A stretch of 64,000 nucleotides of DNA from Aquibacillus kalidii (GTDB taxonomy: Bacteria > Bacillota > Bacilli > Bacillales > Amphibacillaceae): assembly GCF_014280935.1 (NCBI RefSeq), contig NZ_JACLZI010000064.1:1-64000 (forward strand), written 5' to 3'. The translations under genes were made by a program, and so were the position numbers. Shown here piece by piece: positions 35,391 to 44,119 of this stretch. Numbering within the stretch: position 1 is the stretch's first letter; each line of letters opens with the position of its first letter. The notes under the pieces are model-generated. The model saw only the letters and a list, made by a program, of their open reading frames with translations. It did not search any database and was not told the DNA's origin.

Positions 35391-36797
35391 ATGAAAACCA
35401 ATAATAAGCTACTTGTCTTATTCGCAATGATGGCACTTTTACTAATTGTGACAGCATGTTCGAACAGTGCAAACGGAGAAGAAACGGAAAGTACAGAAAA
35501 AACAGATACCACTGATGCTTCTAGCAGTAGTCAGGATGATTCAACAGACAACTCCACCGGTAAAACCGAAGCTGTTTTCTGGCACGCAATGTCAGGTGCT
35601 GGCCAGGAATCACTTGAACAGATCGTTCATAACTTCAACGAATCACAAGATAAGTACACAATCACCCCAGAATTTCAAGGCTCTTATGAAGAAGCTCTAA
35701 CAAAATTTCGTAGTGTTGGTGGTACGAACGATGCACCAGCGATTATTCAGACATTTGAAGTGGGTACAAAGTATATGATTGATAGTGGATTCATCCAGCC
35801 TGTTCAAACATTTATTGATGAAGAAGGTTATGATGTATCTAAACTGGAAAAGAATATCCTAAATTATTATACGGTAGACGATAAACTTTACTCTATGCCA
35901 TTTAACTCCTCCACTCCTGTTATGCTTTATAATAAAGATGCATTTAAAGAAGTAGGCTTAGATCCAGAAAAGGCCCCTCAAACGTTTGCTGAAATTAAAG
36001 AAGCAGCTGAGAAATTAACGAAGAAAAACGGGGGCGCAACGGAACGTTATGGTTTTTCTATCCTAAACTATGGTTGGTTCTTTGAAGAATTAGTGGCAAC
36101 TCAGGGCGGAATGTACGTAAATAACGAAAATGGAAGATCTGATAATGCAACAGAAGCCACTTTTAACGGAGAAGAAGGATTACGTGTCTTTGAAATGATT
36201 AATGACATGAATAAAGCAGGTACATACGGTAACTTCGGTTCAAATTGGGATGATATCCGAGCAGCATTCCAAACTGGAAAAACAGCTATGTATTTAGACT
36301 CCTCTGCAGGTGTTGCCAATACTATTGAAACAGCACCATTTGATGTTGGTGTTGCCTATATTCCATATTCTGAGGAAGCAGAAAGACATGGCGTTATCAT
36401 CGGTGGTGCTTCGTTATGGATGTCTAAAGGAATAAATGAAGAAAAACAAAAAGCAGCATGGGAATTTATGAAATACTTACAAACTCCTGAAAGCCAAGCA
36501 AAATGGCATGTTGACACAGGCTACTTTGCAATTAATCCTGCAGCCTATGAAGAAGACTTAGTAAAAGAAAAGTGGGAAAAGTATCCCGAGCTAAAAGTTA
36601 CTGTCGAACAGTTACAAGCTACTAAGCCATCACCAGCAACCCAAGGTGCTTTGATTTCTGTTTTCCCTGAATCTCGTCAACAAGTTGTTACATCCATGGA
36701 AAATCTGTTGCAAGGTACTGATCCACAAGAAGCCCTTGATAGAGCAGCAAAAGAAACAAATCGTGTGATGGAACAAGCAGCAAGAGCTAACCAGTAA
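35391..36797 (+). CDS. ugpB: Ugp-type ABC transporter substrate-binding lipoprotein
   Basis: A 468-residue extracellular solute-binding protein family 1 member. The signal peptide ends at lipobox VTAC (about residues 20-23), followed by a Ser/Thr/Asp-rich linker and then 'AVFWHAMSGAGQESL', typical of UgpB glycerol-3-phosphate binders ('FWH.M.G'). AAAGGAG precedes the ATG. The neighbouring exported GDPD fits a phosphodiester or glycerol-3-phosphate ligand; a sugar ligand is the main alternative. Confidence 0.87.
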   Translation: MKTNNKLLVLFAMMALLLIVTACSNSANGEETESTEKTDTTDASSSSQDDSTDNSTGKTEAVFWHAMSGAGQESLEQIVHNFNESQDKYTITPEFQGSYEEALTKFRSVGGTNDAPAIIQTFEVGTKYMIDSGFIQPVQTFIDEEGYDVSKLEKNILNYYTVDDKLYSMPFNSSTPVMLYNKDAFKEVGLDPEKAPQTFAEIKEAAEKLTKKNGGATERYGFSILNYGWFFEELVATQGGMYVNNENGRSDNATEATFNGEEGLRVFEMINDMNKAGTYGNFGSNWDDIRAAFQTGKTAMYLDSSAGVANTIETAPFDVGVAYIPYSEEAERHGVIIGGASLWMSKGINEEKQKAAWEFMKYLQTPESQAKWHVDTGYFAINPAAYEEDLVKEKWEKYPELKVTVEQLQATKPSPATQGALISVFPESRQQVVTSMENLLQGTDPQEALDRAAKETNRVMEQAARANQ

Positions 36798-36804
36798 GGT
36801 AAGA

Positions 36805-36844
36805 AACAGTACCATCTCTATTTAAGGTGGTACTGTTCTTTTAT
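36805..36844 (+). terminator. terminator of the ugp operon
   Basis: AACAGTACCATC pairs with GGTGGTACTGTT around 9 bp and is followed by CTTTTAT, 8 bp after the ugpB stop. Confidence 0.8.
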
Positions 36845-36857
36845 CCCTGTAATATAA

Positions 36858-36884
36858 AAACCCCTCTGTTCAATAAAGGGGTAA
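36858..36884 (-). terminator. possible terminator for the exonuclease operon
   Basis: On the minus strand ACCCCT and AGGGGT pair around 11 bp, with TTTTTAT after. It lies about 235 bp beyond the exonuclease stop; the gap 36885-37119 otherwise shows nothing recognisable. Confidence 0.4.
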
Positions 36885-37119
36885 AATCATTATTCGGTTC
36901 AATGACATTTCTTTCTTATATGTAACGACTTCCCTTCAGATCATAGCGACCCTCAAGGAAAATGTAACATATCAGAAATATTAGGTCTTTCATTTTGTCA
37001 GATTGTCTTTCGAAGTAATTAGGTCTCCTATTACAATAAATGAATTCCTCACTCGTTTGTGTAAGAAGTAGCCAATGAAGGACATTAATCATTCAATTAT
37101 TCATTACTTACCTGTTTCA

Positions 37120-37731
37120 TTACCTTACAATTCCAGATTTTTTCTTTTTGCGTCTTAACTTAGGTGTAATATAACTTCTTTCAAAAATTTTACCGCTCGA
37201 TATTTGGCAGGAGTCTGCTAATTCTATTACACTATTTTTAGACTTTTCCCTCATCGCTTCTGTTAACAAATGTACTACCACCCTGGCATCGTCTAATGCA
37301 TGATGGTGAGAAAAAGATATATTCTTACTATCAGCTAATGTATTCAGTTTATAATTTGGCAGTCCTGGCCATAATTGTTTAGCAAGCATAACAGAACAGA
37401 AATACTGCATGTCCGGATAAACAATATCAAACCTGTCTAATGTAGCTCGTAATACACTCATATCAAAGCTAGCATTATGGGCGACCACAATATTATCAAC
37501 GAGATACGGCTCAATCGATGGCCATATTTCTTTAAAAGTAGGTGCATTCATGACATCCATTTCTGTTATTCCATGCACATTTATGTTATGTATCTCAAAA
37601 TCTGTCAATGGATTAATCAAACTATAAAACTCATCTATTATACCGTTTTCGTCACCAACAACTATCCCTACAGCACATGGACTGTTACGATAACGATTTG
37701 CCGTTTCAAAATCGATTGAAATTACATTCAT
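37120..37731 (-). CDS. DEDDh 3'-5' exonuclease (DnaQ-like)
   Basis: A 203-residue exonuclease with Exo I SIDFETAN (Asp7, Glu9), Exo II 'VVAHNASFDMSVLR' and Exo III 'HHALDDARVV', the DEDDh set. A basic C-terminal tail (KLRRKKKKSG) may bind nucleic acid. It acts on single-stranded 3' ends in repair or RNA processing. Not the polymerase epsilon subunit by context. It lies 38 bp after the MazG-like gene and is probably co-transcribed. Confidence 0.85.
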   Translation of the reverse strand: MNVISIDFETANRYRNSPCAVGIVVGDENGIIDEFYSLINPLTDFEIHNINVHGITEMDVMNAPTFKEIWPSIEPYLVDNIVVAHNASFDMSVLRATLDRFDIVYPDMQYFCSVMLAKQLWPGLPNYKLNTLADSKNISFSHHHALDDARVVVHLLTEAMREKSKNSVIELADSCQISSGKIFERSYITPKLRRKKKKSGIVR

Positions 37732-37769
37732 TTCTAATCCTCCAACTATTTGGTCTATCGAATCATCTC

Positions 37770-38177
37770 CTATTCTATCAGATCAGAATCTACTTTTGGT
37801 CGAATAACCTTTATATCCTTATTTTTCCTGTGTTTAACTTCTTCCATCTTAGCATAAAAGCTTTCTTCCAAATCTATTTCAAAATAATTAGCCATTTTAG
37901 TTATATAAGCTAAACAATCAGCCATTTCCTTCCCGACATCCTGTTTTATTTCTTCTTTCGCTAATCGAAAAGCATCTTCACTGTTCATTCCATTATTTAT
38001 TTGAGTATTGGTAAAATTAAATGCTTTTCTAAGTTCCTCTGCAATTTCTGCAACTTCTGTCGTCAATAGCATGTAATTGTTCATCAAAGATGATTTAGTT
38101 GTTTCATAATTCACTGTTTGTATATCCCAATTCATTTCCTTTTGAAATTCGCGTGCATAAGCTTGCAATTCTTTCAT
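37770..38177 (-). CDS. MazG-like nucleotide pyrophosphohydrolase
   Basis: A 135-residue all-alpha NTP-PPase. The metal-binding pattern ExxE with later ExxD is visible in 'LLTTEVAEIAEELRKAF' and 'KEEIKQDVGKEMADCLAYI'. MazG-like enzymes hydrolyse non-canonical or excess (d)NTPs. First gene of a two-gene unit with the exonuclease; both fit nucleotide housekeeping. Substrate unknown. Confidence 0.75.
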   Translation of the reverse strand: MKELQAYAREFQKEMNWDIQTVNYETTKSSLMNNYMLLTTEVAEIAEELRKAFNFTNTQINNGMNSEDAFRLAKEEIKQDVGKEMADCLAYITKMANYFEIDLEESFYAKMEEVKHRKNKDIKVIRPKVDSDLIE

Positions 38178-38303
38178 TACATCATCCCCTAGTTATATAA
38201 GATTCAAAGATTTGATTTGTGATTTATTTTAACATTCTCTACTTCTCCCGTAACTACTGTTGCTTATTTCGTAATATGTATAGAATCACCAGTAAGTTGA
38301 GAC

Positions 38304-38435
38304 GTTGATTTCCGCTCCGGGCAGTTGCTTTCCGTGGGCAACGCCTCAGCCTCCTCGGTCGCAAAGAACGCTCCCTGTGGGGTCTTCAGCTGTTGCTTTT
38401 CCCACAGGAGTCAACTGCCCTCCGCTCCAATCAAC
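38304..38435 (-). repeat. palindromic intergenic repeat, copy D
   Basis: A reverse-orientation unit with cores CTTTCCGTGGGCAACGCCTC, CCTCCTCGGTCGCAAAGAAC and GCTCCCTGTGGGGTCTTCAG. The ends GTTGATT...GGGCAGTTG and CAACTGCCC...AATCAAC are complementary. It faces copy E across 106 bp, the same head-to-head layout as copies A and B. Confidence 0.8.
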
Positions 38436-38541
38436 CAACAAAGGTGGAAAAATTGTAGGAGTAACAGTCCTTAGAATCAACGCTTTAGTTGGGAGATTAG
38501 TGATTAATGTTTTAAAGAGGTAGAAATCTATCATAAGTGTA

Positions 38542-38651
38542 GGCAGAATACGGAGACTCCTGTGGGAACAGCACGAGGTGAAGATCCCGGAAGAGCGTTC
38601 TTTGCTCTGAGGAAGCTGAGGCCGTGCCCACGGAAAGCGGAGTATTCTGCC
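38542..38651 (+). repeat. palindromic intergenic repeat, copy E
   Basis: A forward unit bounded by the inverted repeat GGCAGAATAC / GTATTCTGCC, with core GGAGACTCCTGTGGGAACAG and CCCACGGAAAGCGGAG. The spacer between D and E contains CTATCATAAGTG, whose complement is also present in the A-B spacer. The following stretch to 38832 holds no gene. Confidence 0.8.
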
Positions 38652-38832
38652 GGAACGAGTTCAAGCACACATCCAAAAGGTTTTAATAAAGTTACTACAG
38701 ATTTTATCTCAATTGCGTAATTCTGAAAGTACCGTTTGCGGAAAGAGTCATTTTAAATATTATCATAAAATCCAGATCTGTTTACATCCTCCATATTAAC
38801 TGACACAGCAATATAATAAGGAAGTCTCTTTA

Positions 38833-38862
38833 TTGACACGTAAACGTCAATGTGAAAATATA
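38833..38862 (+). promoter_or_regulatory. SMR pair promoter with overlapping dyad
   Basis: A consensus -35 TTGACA (38833-38838) is embedded in the near-palindrome TTGACACGTAAACGTCAA (38833-38850), with an AT-rich -10 (AAATAT-like) about 17 bp on. The layout suggests repression by a TetR-type protein. No guanidine-I (ykkC) riboswitch was recognised in the leader. Confidence 0.5.
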
Positions 38863-38941
38863 TAGCTACTGAGTCGCGAGTCAATTAAAAAAATTATATC
38901 TTATAGAGGGTAATTTAAGAGAGTGAAAGGGAGTTTTCATT

Positions 38942-39283
38942 ATGAACCGATATTGGTCGCTAGTAGTTCTGGCGGCAGTATTTGAGGTCGGTTGGGTTTC
39001 TGGCTTAAAACATGCAGAGTCAATTTTAGAGTGGTCTTTGACGATTGGGGCAACGGTTATAACATTTATCATACTTCCAATTACCGCCAAATATCTACCT
39101 ATTGGAACTGTGTATTCTGTGTTTGCGGGTCTCGGTACTGTTGGAACAGTTTTAGTAGAAATGATTTTTTTCGAGGAGCCATTTAACTTGTTAAAGGTGC
39201 TTCTAATTGGCACGCTATTAATTGGTGTCGTTGGACTAAAAATAGTTTCCAATCAACCAGAAACTAGTAAGGATGTGGCATAA
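38942..39283 (+). CDS. ykkC: SMR family transporter subunit, YkkC-like
   Basis: A 113-residue four-helix small multidrug resistance protein. 'VVLAAVFEVGWVSGLKHA' carries the essential membrane Glu, and 'PIGTVYSVFAGLGTVGTVLVE' is the family signature. It closely resembles B. subtilis YkkC, which pairs with YkkD as a heterodimeric guanidinium or drug exporter. Its TAATG end overlaps the next gene. GAAAGGGAG precedes the ATG. Confidence 0.87.
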   Translation: MNRYWSLVVLAAVFEVGWVSGLKHAESILEWSLTIGATVITFIILPITAKYLPIGTVYSVFAGLGTVGTVLVEMIFFEEPFNLLKVLLIGTLLIGVVGLKIVSNQPETSKDVA

Positions 39284-39594
39284 TGCCTTGGTTAGCAATT
39301 ATCATAGCAGGATGTCTTGAAGTGACAGGTGTAATAAATATTAAGCGACTGGCAATGAAAAAGTGGGATGCAATTATTTGGTTAATCATTACCTTTGGAT
39401 CAAGCCTCGCACTTCTATCCTATGCTATGCAATCATTATCCATGGGCGTTGTCTATGGTGTATGGACTGGAATAGGTACAGTAGGTTCAGCATTAATAGG
39501 AATGTGGATTTACGCTGAACCGAAGGATTGGAAACGAATATTATTCATATCCATCATCTTAGCCTCCGCTGTTGGATTAAAGTTAATCACATAA
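39283..39594 (+). CDS. ykkD: SMR family transporter subunit, YkkD-like
   Basis: A 103-residue partner of the preceding protein: four helices, membrane Glu in 'IAGCLEVTGVINIKRLA', and 'MGVVYGVWTGIGTVGSALIG'. The start overlaps the ykkC stop by one base, so the two are translated together as an antiparallel heterodimer. Confidence 0.87.
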   Translation: MPWLAIIIAGCLEVTGVINIKRLAMKKWDAIIWLIITFGSSLALLSYAMQSLSMGVVYGVWTGIGTVGSALIGMWIYAEPKDWKRILFISIILASAVGLKLIT

Positions 39595-39611
39595 TACTAA
39601 AACTTACAATT

Positions 39612-39641
39612 AAAAAGGGATGAGTACGGTTAACTCATCCC
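39612..39641 (-). terminator. terminator of the cyd operon
   Basis: GGGATGAGT pairs with ACTCATCCC around 6 bp, with a run of T on the minus strand. It lies 5 bp after the cydC stop and between convergent operons. Confidence 0.75.
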
Positions 39642-39645
39642 CTAA

Positions 39646-41391
39646 CTATATACCTGATAGGTACTTCCTGACAGACTTAGGAACATCCAAATAATACAAT
39701 CCGCGATATCTAGCGTCCTTTTTCATTAACTCCTGATGACTACCTCTCATGACTATTTTCCCGTCTTCTAAAAAGATAACTTCATCCATCTTCTGTACAC
39801 CTGTTAAATGATGCGTAATCCATATTAATGTCTTATCTTGTAGTGCGGTAAAAATGGTAGTTAGCAAAGCTGACTCCGTTTCTGGATCTAGACCTACTGT
39901 CGGTTCATCAAGGATCACAACCGATGAGCCTTTTAACAAGGTTCTAGCTAACGCAATGCGTTGCTGTTGTCCACCACTAAAAATGCTTCCTGATTCAGAC
40001 ATATGTGTGTCAAATCCTTTAGGTAAAGTCATAATGTAATCATACAACCCTACTTTTCTGGCAACCTCATAAACTTCTTCTGCTGCCGCATTTTGATTAG
40101 CTAGACGAATATTATTATAAATTGTTGTATTAAAAAGGTGCGGTCGCTGATTTAAAACAGATATTTTTTCAAATAACGAATCACCAATTGCTTGTGGTGA
40201 ATAACCATTTATCTCAACTTGTCCTTGAGTAGCACCTCTTACACCTGTAATTAATTGTACGATACTAGATTTTCCTGCTCCACTTCTTCCGAGTATCGCT
40301 ATTTTTTCCCCTTGGGATATAGTTAAATCAATTCCATTTAATACAAATCGTTCAGAATCAGGATATTTAAAGAATACATCTTTAAGATTAATCAACATGT
40401 TATTATTCGAAAGAGTTTGATATTCATGATTATCGTCTTCCCCAATATGTTCCTCTAGCTGTTTTAACCGATGAATCGAATCACTATACTCAGGAAGCTT
40501 CTCTATTGCGTCTGAAACAGGTAAGAAAGCCTCTGAAATACTAATGGTTACTAATACAAAAGCTGCAATCATAGTAACGGATAGGCGGTCGGATCCAACC
40601 ATGCCACTACTCCAATAAACCATCGATATAACGATTGCTCCGATTACTAATTGGCTAATAAAGTCCCGGAGTCTTTTTACTTTTTTAGCCTTTGCTTCCA
40701 AACGAGTTACGATTTGATCTTTTACCTGGGATTGATTAATTAATTCCGATTGTCTACCCGTTACCATCCAATCTCGTATTCCTAAAGTAGAATCAGTTAA
40801 TTCCTGATACTGAATGTTACGATCTTTCTTTATAAACTTTAAACTAATTCGTAAGTATGCTAATGATGCAATAGGAATTAGGATTACTAGCAGAAATACA
40901 TAACAAGCGATTAATATGGCGAATGTCCAATCAAACCATCCCAGAGATAATACGACAGTAGCATACATACCTAGCGAAACGATACTTGGTAAGATAGTTC
41001 TAATAAATAGATCTTGTAAATGATCAATATCATCAACTAGAACTCCCAAAACACTACCCGTTTTTAATCTAGAGTGTAAAAAGGCTGCTTGTAGTTCCAG
41101 TACTCGATAAAGTTTACCTCGCATGTCTGATAGTATTCCTAAAATAGTATGATGACTACTTAACCTAGAAAGATATTGAATCACCGCTCGGCTAATACCA
41201 AATGTTCTAACTCCTACAATTGGTACATAGACCATCAAAATATTCTCCGGTCTAAGTGCAGACTTTGAAATAAGAAACCCAGATGTAAACATTAAAGCAG
41301 ACCCACAAAATAAAGCGAATAGTCCGAGAAATATACTTAGTAATAATCCTTTATAGTGTAATTTCACATATGGGATTAGCCATGTTTTCAT
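39646..41391 (-). CDS. cydC: heterodimeric thiol ABC exporter subunit CydC
   Basis: A 581-residue fused membrane-ATPase half transporter: six helices in the first 310 residues, then Walker A GRSGAGKS, signature FSGGQQQR and 'VVILDEPTVGLDPE'. CydDC exports cysteine/glutathione-type thiols in E. coli and is needed for cytochrome bd assembly; it binds heme there. It overlaps cydD by 4 bp. Naming follows the CydD-then-CydC convention; B. subtilis uses the reverse letters. Confidence 0.87.
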   Translation of the reverse strand: MKTWLIPYVKLHYKGLLLSIFLGLFALFCGSALMFTSGFLISKSALRPENILMVYVPIVGVRTFGISRAVIQYLSRLSSHHTILGILSDMRGKLYRVLELQAAFLHSRLKTGSVLGVLVDDIDHLQDLFIRTILPSIVSLGMYATVVLSLGWFDWTFAILIACYVFLLVILIPIASLAYLRISLKFIKKDRNIQYQELTDSTLGIRDWMVTGRQSELINQSQVKDQIVTRLEAKAKKVKRLRDFISQLVIGAIVISMVYWSSGMVGSDRLSVTMIAAFVLVTISISEAFLPVSDAIEKLPEYSDSIHRLKQLEEHIGEDDNHEYQTLSNNNMLINLKDVFFKYPDSERFVLNGIDLTISQGEKIAILGRSGAGKSSIVQLITGVRGATQGQVEINGYSPQAIGDSLFEKISVLNQRPHLFNTTIYNNIRLANQNAAAEEVYEVARKVGLYDYIMTLPKGFDTHMSESGSIFSGGQQQRIALARTLLKGSSVVILDEPTVGLDPETESALLTTIFTALQDKTLIWITHHLTGVQKMDEVIFLEDGKIVMRGSHQELMKKDARYRGLYYLDVPKSVRKYLSGI

Positions 41392-43109
41392 TGAATACCC
41401 TCCAGTTGCGTTAGTATAAGTGAGTAATATTCTCCCTTTAGTTTCATTAATTCATCAAGCGTTCCCATTTCCGCAATTTCCCCATCTTTTAGAACAATAA
41501 TTCGATCCATTTGTTCCATCCAGTGTAAGCGGTGTGTAGCAAAAAAGACCAATTTATTTTCAAATAAACCTAGCATCTTTTCCTTTAATTCATATTCTGT
41601 TTCAATATCTAAATGGGCTGTTGGTTCATCAAGAAGTAAAATAGGACGATCACTTACAAGCGCTCTTGCTAAAGCAACCCGTTGCTCTTGCCCCCCACTC
41701 AGAGACCTTTGACCATTGCCAATTTCTTCATCCAAGCCGTTTGGTAAGCTCTTCATCATTTCGATTAGCCCTGCAGAAACGACTGCCTTTTCAACCATAT
41801 CCCTAGTAGCATCCTGATTATAGAAACGAATATTTTCTGCCAACGAATCACTAAACAAATAAGGATGCTGCGGAAGATAGGTCACTTGCTTTCGCCATCC
41901 ATTAGAAGTTAGAGTCGGTAGGATTTGGTCATGGACTCGAAATGTACCTTGATCTGGCTGTAAAAAACCACCTAAGATATCAATTAACGTAGATTTTCCA
42001 GCCCCACTAGCACCAACAATTCCAATTCTTTCAAAGCCTTTCACCTGAAATCCTATGGAAGACAAGGCGCTTTGTTGATCATTTTCATGAGCGTAATTTA
42101 CTGATGATAACTTAAGAATACTTGAACGGTTCCACCCTTTTGAAGAGGAAACGACGAGTTCGTCCTTCTCTTCTTCTTCGATAATCGTACGAATTGCTTT
42201 TGCAGCTTCCTGTCCATTTAAAGTAGCGTGATAATCGGAGCCTACTTCTTTAATTGGTAAAAAAAATTCAGGAGATAAAATTAAGATAAGAAGAGCTACA
42301 TCTAGCAGTAGCTCCCCATTTATCAGTCGTAACCCTAAACCTACAGCAACAGACGCCACGGATAGCATAGTAAAAAAGTCCAATGCAAAAGATGATAAAA
42401 AAGCAATTCGTAAAGTTCCCATAGTTGATTTTCGGTAAGAATCACTTACATCGTCAATTGTAGCCCCATGCTTCTTACTTAAACCCAAATATTTTAACGT
42501 TTCCATGCCCCTCAAGGAATCTAGATAGTGATTAGAAAGTAGGTGATAGTCATCCCACTGTTTTTCCATTTTTTTATTAGCTGCCAATCCAAGTAATATC
42601 ATGAAGGCAACTATAATTGGTAATGTTAAAAATAGAATGATACTAGACAGCTTATCTTGAAAAAACACATAGATAAAGATTACCGCAGGAATTACAAAGG
42701 CTGCTACCATTTTGGGAATCAGTAATTCTAAATAAGTACGTACTTGTGTTGTGCCTTCCATCGCTAAAGTGACAAGCTTAGCTGTCCCTTGTTTATTTGT
42801 AAACTTGGGGCCAAGCTCAAAAATTTTCGTTAAAAGCTGTTTTTTCATCGTTATACTTGTTCGCTGAGCATAATGGAACGTTATTTTCTTTTTGATCATA
42901 ACAACGAAGTGTCTTATGACAAATGTAGTGATAAATAGTATCCCTATCGTCAGCGTTTTTCGGAAAATAGATCCATTAAATAACTGAAATAGCCAGGTAG
43001 AAAGCAATTTAGCCTGTAAAATAATTGAAGCTACTTCTATCAATGTGATGAATAGTACACTAGCCAGTACCTTCATAATTCCTTTATATGCTAGTAAGTC
43101 TCTACCCAT
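41388..43109 (-). CDS. cydD: heterodimeric thiol ABC exporter subunit CydD
   Basis: A 573-residue half transporter with six N-terminal helices and a C-terminal ATPase: Walker A GASGAGKS, signature LSGGQEQR, 'LLLDEPTAHLD'. Partner of the next gene in the assembly of cytochrome bd. Its ATG shares one base with the cydB stop (TGATG), so translation is coupled. Confidence 0.87.
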   Translation of the reverse strand: MGRDLLAYKGIMKVLASVLFITLIEVASIILQAKLLSTWLFQLFNGSIFRKTLTIGILFITTFVIRHFVVMIKKKITFHYAQRTSITMKKQLLTKIFELGPKFTNKQGTAKLVTLAMEGTTQVRTYLELLIPKMVAAFVIPAVIFIYVFFQDKLSSIILFLTLPIIVAFMILLGLAANKKMEKQWDDYHLLSNHYLDSLRGMETLKYLGLSKKHGATIDDVSDSYRKSTMGTLRIAFLSSFALDFFTMLSVASVAVGLGLRLINGELLLDVALLILILSPEFFLPIKEVGSDYHATLNGQEAAKAIRTIIEEEEKDELVVSSSKGWNRSSILKLSSVNYAHENDQQSALSSIGFQVKGFERIGIVGASGAGKSTLIDILGGFLQPDQGTFRVHDQILPTLTSNGWRKQVTYLPQHPYLFSDSLAENIRFYNQDATRDMVEKAVVSAGLIEMMKSLPNGLDEEIGNGQRSLSGGQEQRVALARALVSDRPILLLDEPTAHLDIETEYELKEKMLGLFENKLVFFATHRLHWMEQMDRIIVLKDGEIAEMGTLDELMKLKGEYYSLILTQLEGIQ

Positions 43110-44119
43110 CAGTACTCCAAATGCTCATTTTGTGTTACGCGTTTCCGGAAAATATAATAGCTCCAAATCTGATAAGCTAGTACAAAAGGAAGTAGCGTAA
43201 CAGCAACAATAGTCATTACTTTTAAGGAATAATGTCCAGAGGCAGCGTTGTAAATAGTTAAATCAAACGCAGAACCTAAACTACTAACCATTAAACGTGG
43301 GAATAACCCAATAAATACAGAAGAAACGGTTAAACCAATGGTGAGTCCCGTCATAACAAATGACCAACCATCTTTTCTTTTATTTGCAAATATACTAGTA
43401 AGGATGACTGCTAATACGATGAATAGAAAAATTGGAATTAGTATAACGCCTCTTGCTTTAAAAATATCTGTATTAAAATAGGAAGCTATTACAAATACTA
43501 CTAACGATAGTCCAACTGTAACGACTAACTTTTTTGCCAATGAACGTGCTCTATTTTGCAAGTCACCTGTCGTTTTTAATGTGATAAAAAATAATCCATG
43601 TAAAAAGCACAGTAAAGTAACAGCAATACCACTTATTACAGTGTACACATTAACAACATCAGATAAAGAAGCATATATATTCATCTCATTATCTATTGGA
43701 AGTCCTTTAAGAAAAGCTGCAAATACTACTCCCCATAGAAAAGGATTAAGCAATCCACTAACAAAAATAGTCCAGTCCCATGTATTTCTCCATCTTGGGT
43801 TCTCTAGCTTACTTCTAAACTCAAATGCTACCCCACGACCAATTAGTAATAGTAGCATAAATACGAGTGGTAGATATAACCCACTGAATAAAGTTGCATA
43901 CCAATTTGGGAATGCTGCAAACATTGCTCCACCAGCAGTTATTAACCAAACCTCGTTCCCATCCCAAACAGGACCTATCGTGTTAATTAATACCCGACGT
44001 TCTGCATCTGTCTTAGCAAGAAAACGAACAGACATACCAACTCCAAAATCAAATCCTTCTAGGAACAAAAATCCCACAAATAAAATAGCAATCAAAACAA
44101 ACCATAACTCATTTAGCAT
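43109..44119 (-). CDS. cydB: cytochrome bd oxidase subunit II
   Basis: A 336-residue integral membrane protein with about eight to nine helices. 'LFLEGFDFGVGMSVRFLAKTD' split around 'FGVG' is the CydB N-terminal signature, and 'GPVWDGNEVWLITAGGAMFAA' follows. It pairs with CydA in the quinol oxidase. The ATG at 44119 (MLNELWFV) follows GGGGGGCACG and overlaps the cydA stop by 11 bp; the seven-residue extension is rejected. Confidence 0.92.
   Translation of the reverse strand: MLNELWFVLIAILFVGFLFLEGFDFGVGMSVRFLAKTDAERRVLINTIGPVWDGNEVWLITAGGAMFAAFPNWYATLFSGLYLPLVFMLLLLIGRGVAFEFRSKLENPRWRNTWDWTIFVSGLLNPFLWGVVFAAFLKGLPIDNEMNIYASLSDVVNVYTVISGIAVTLLCFLHGLFFITLKTTGDLQNRARSLAKKLVVTVGLSLVVFVIASYFNTDIFKARGVILIPIFLFIVLAVILTSIFANKRKDGWSFVMTGLTIGLTVSSVFIGLFPRLMVSSLGSAFDLTIYNAASGHYSLKVMTIVAVTLLPFVLAYQIWSYYIFRKRVTQNEHLEY

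Noticed and set aside
38305-38534. Open frames across repeat copy D
   Set aside because: Same repeat as above; no binding site, and the frames match the translated repeat at 10.9 kb.
38660-38941. Guanidine-I riboswitch before the YkkCD-like genes
   Set aside because: I could not identify the conserved core or pairing elements by eye; a covariance-model search would be decisive.
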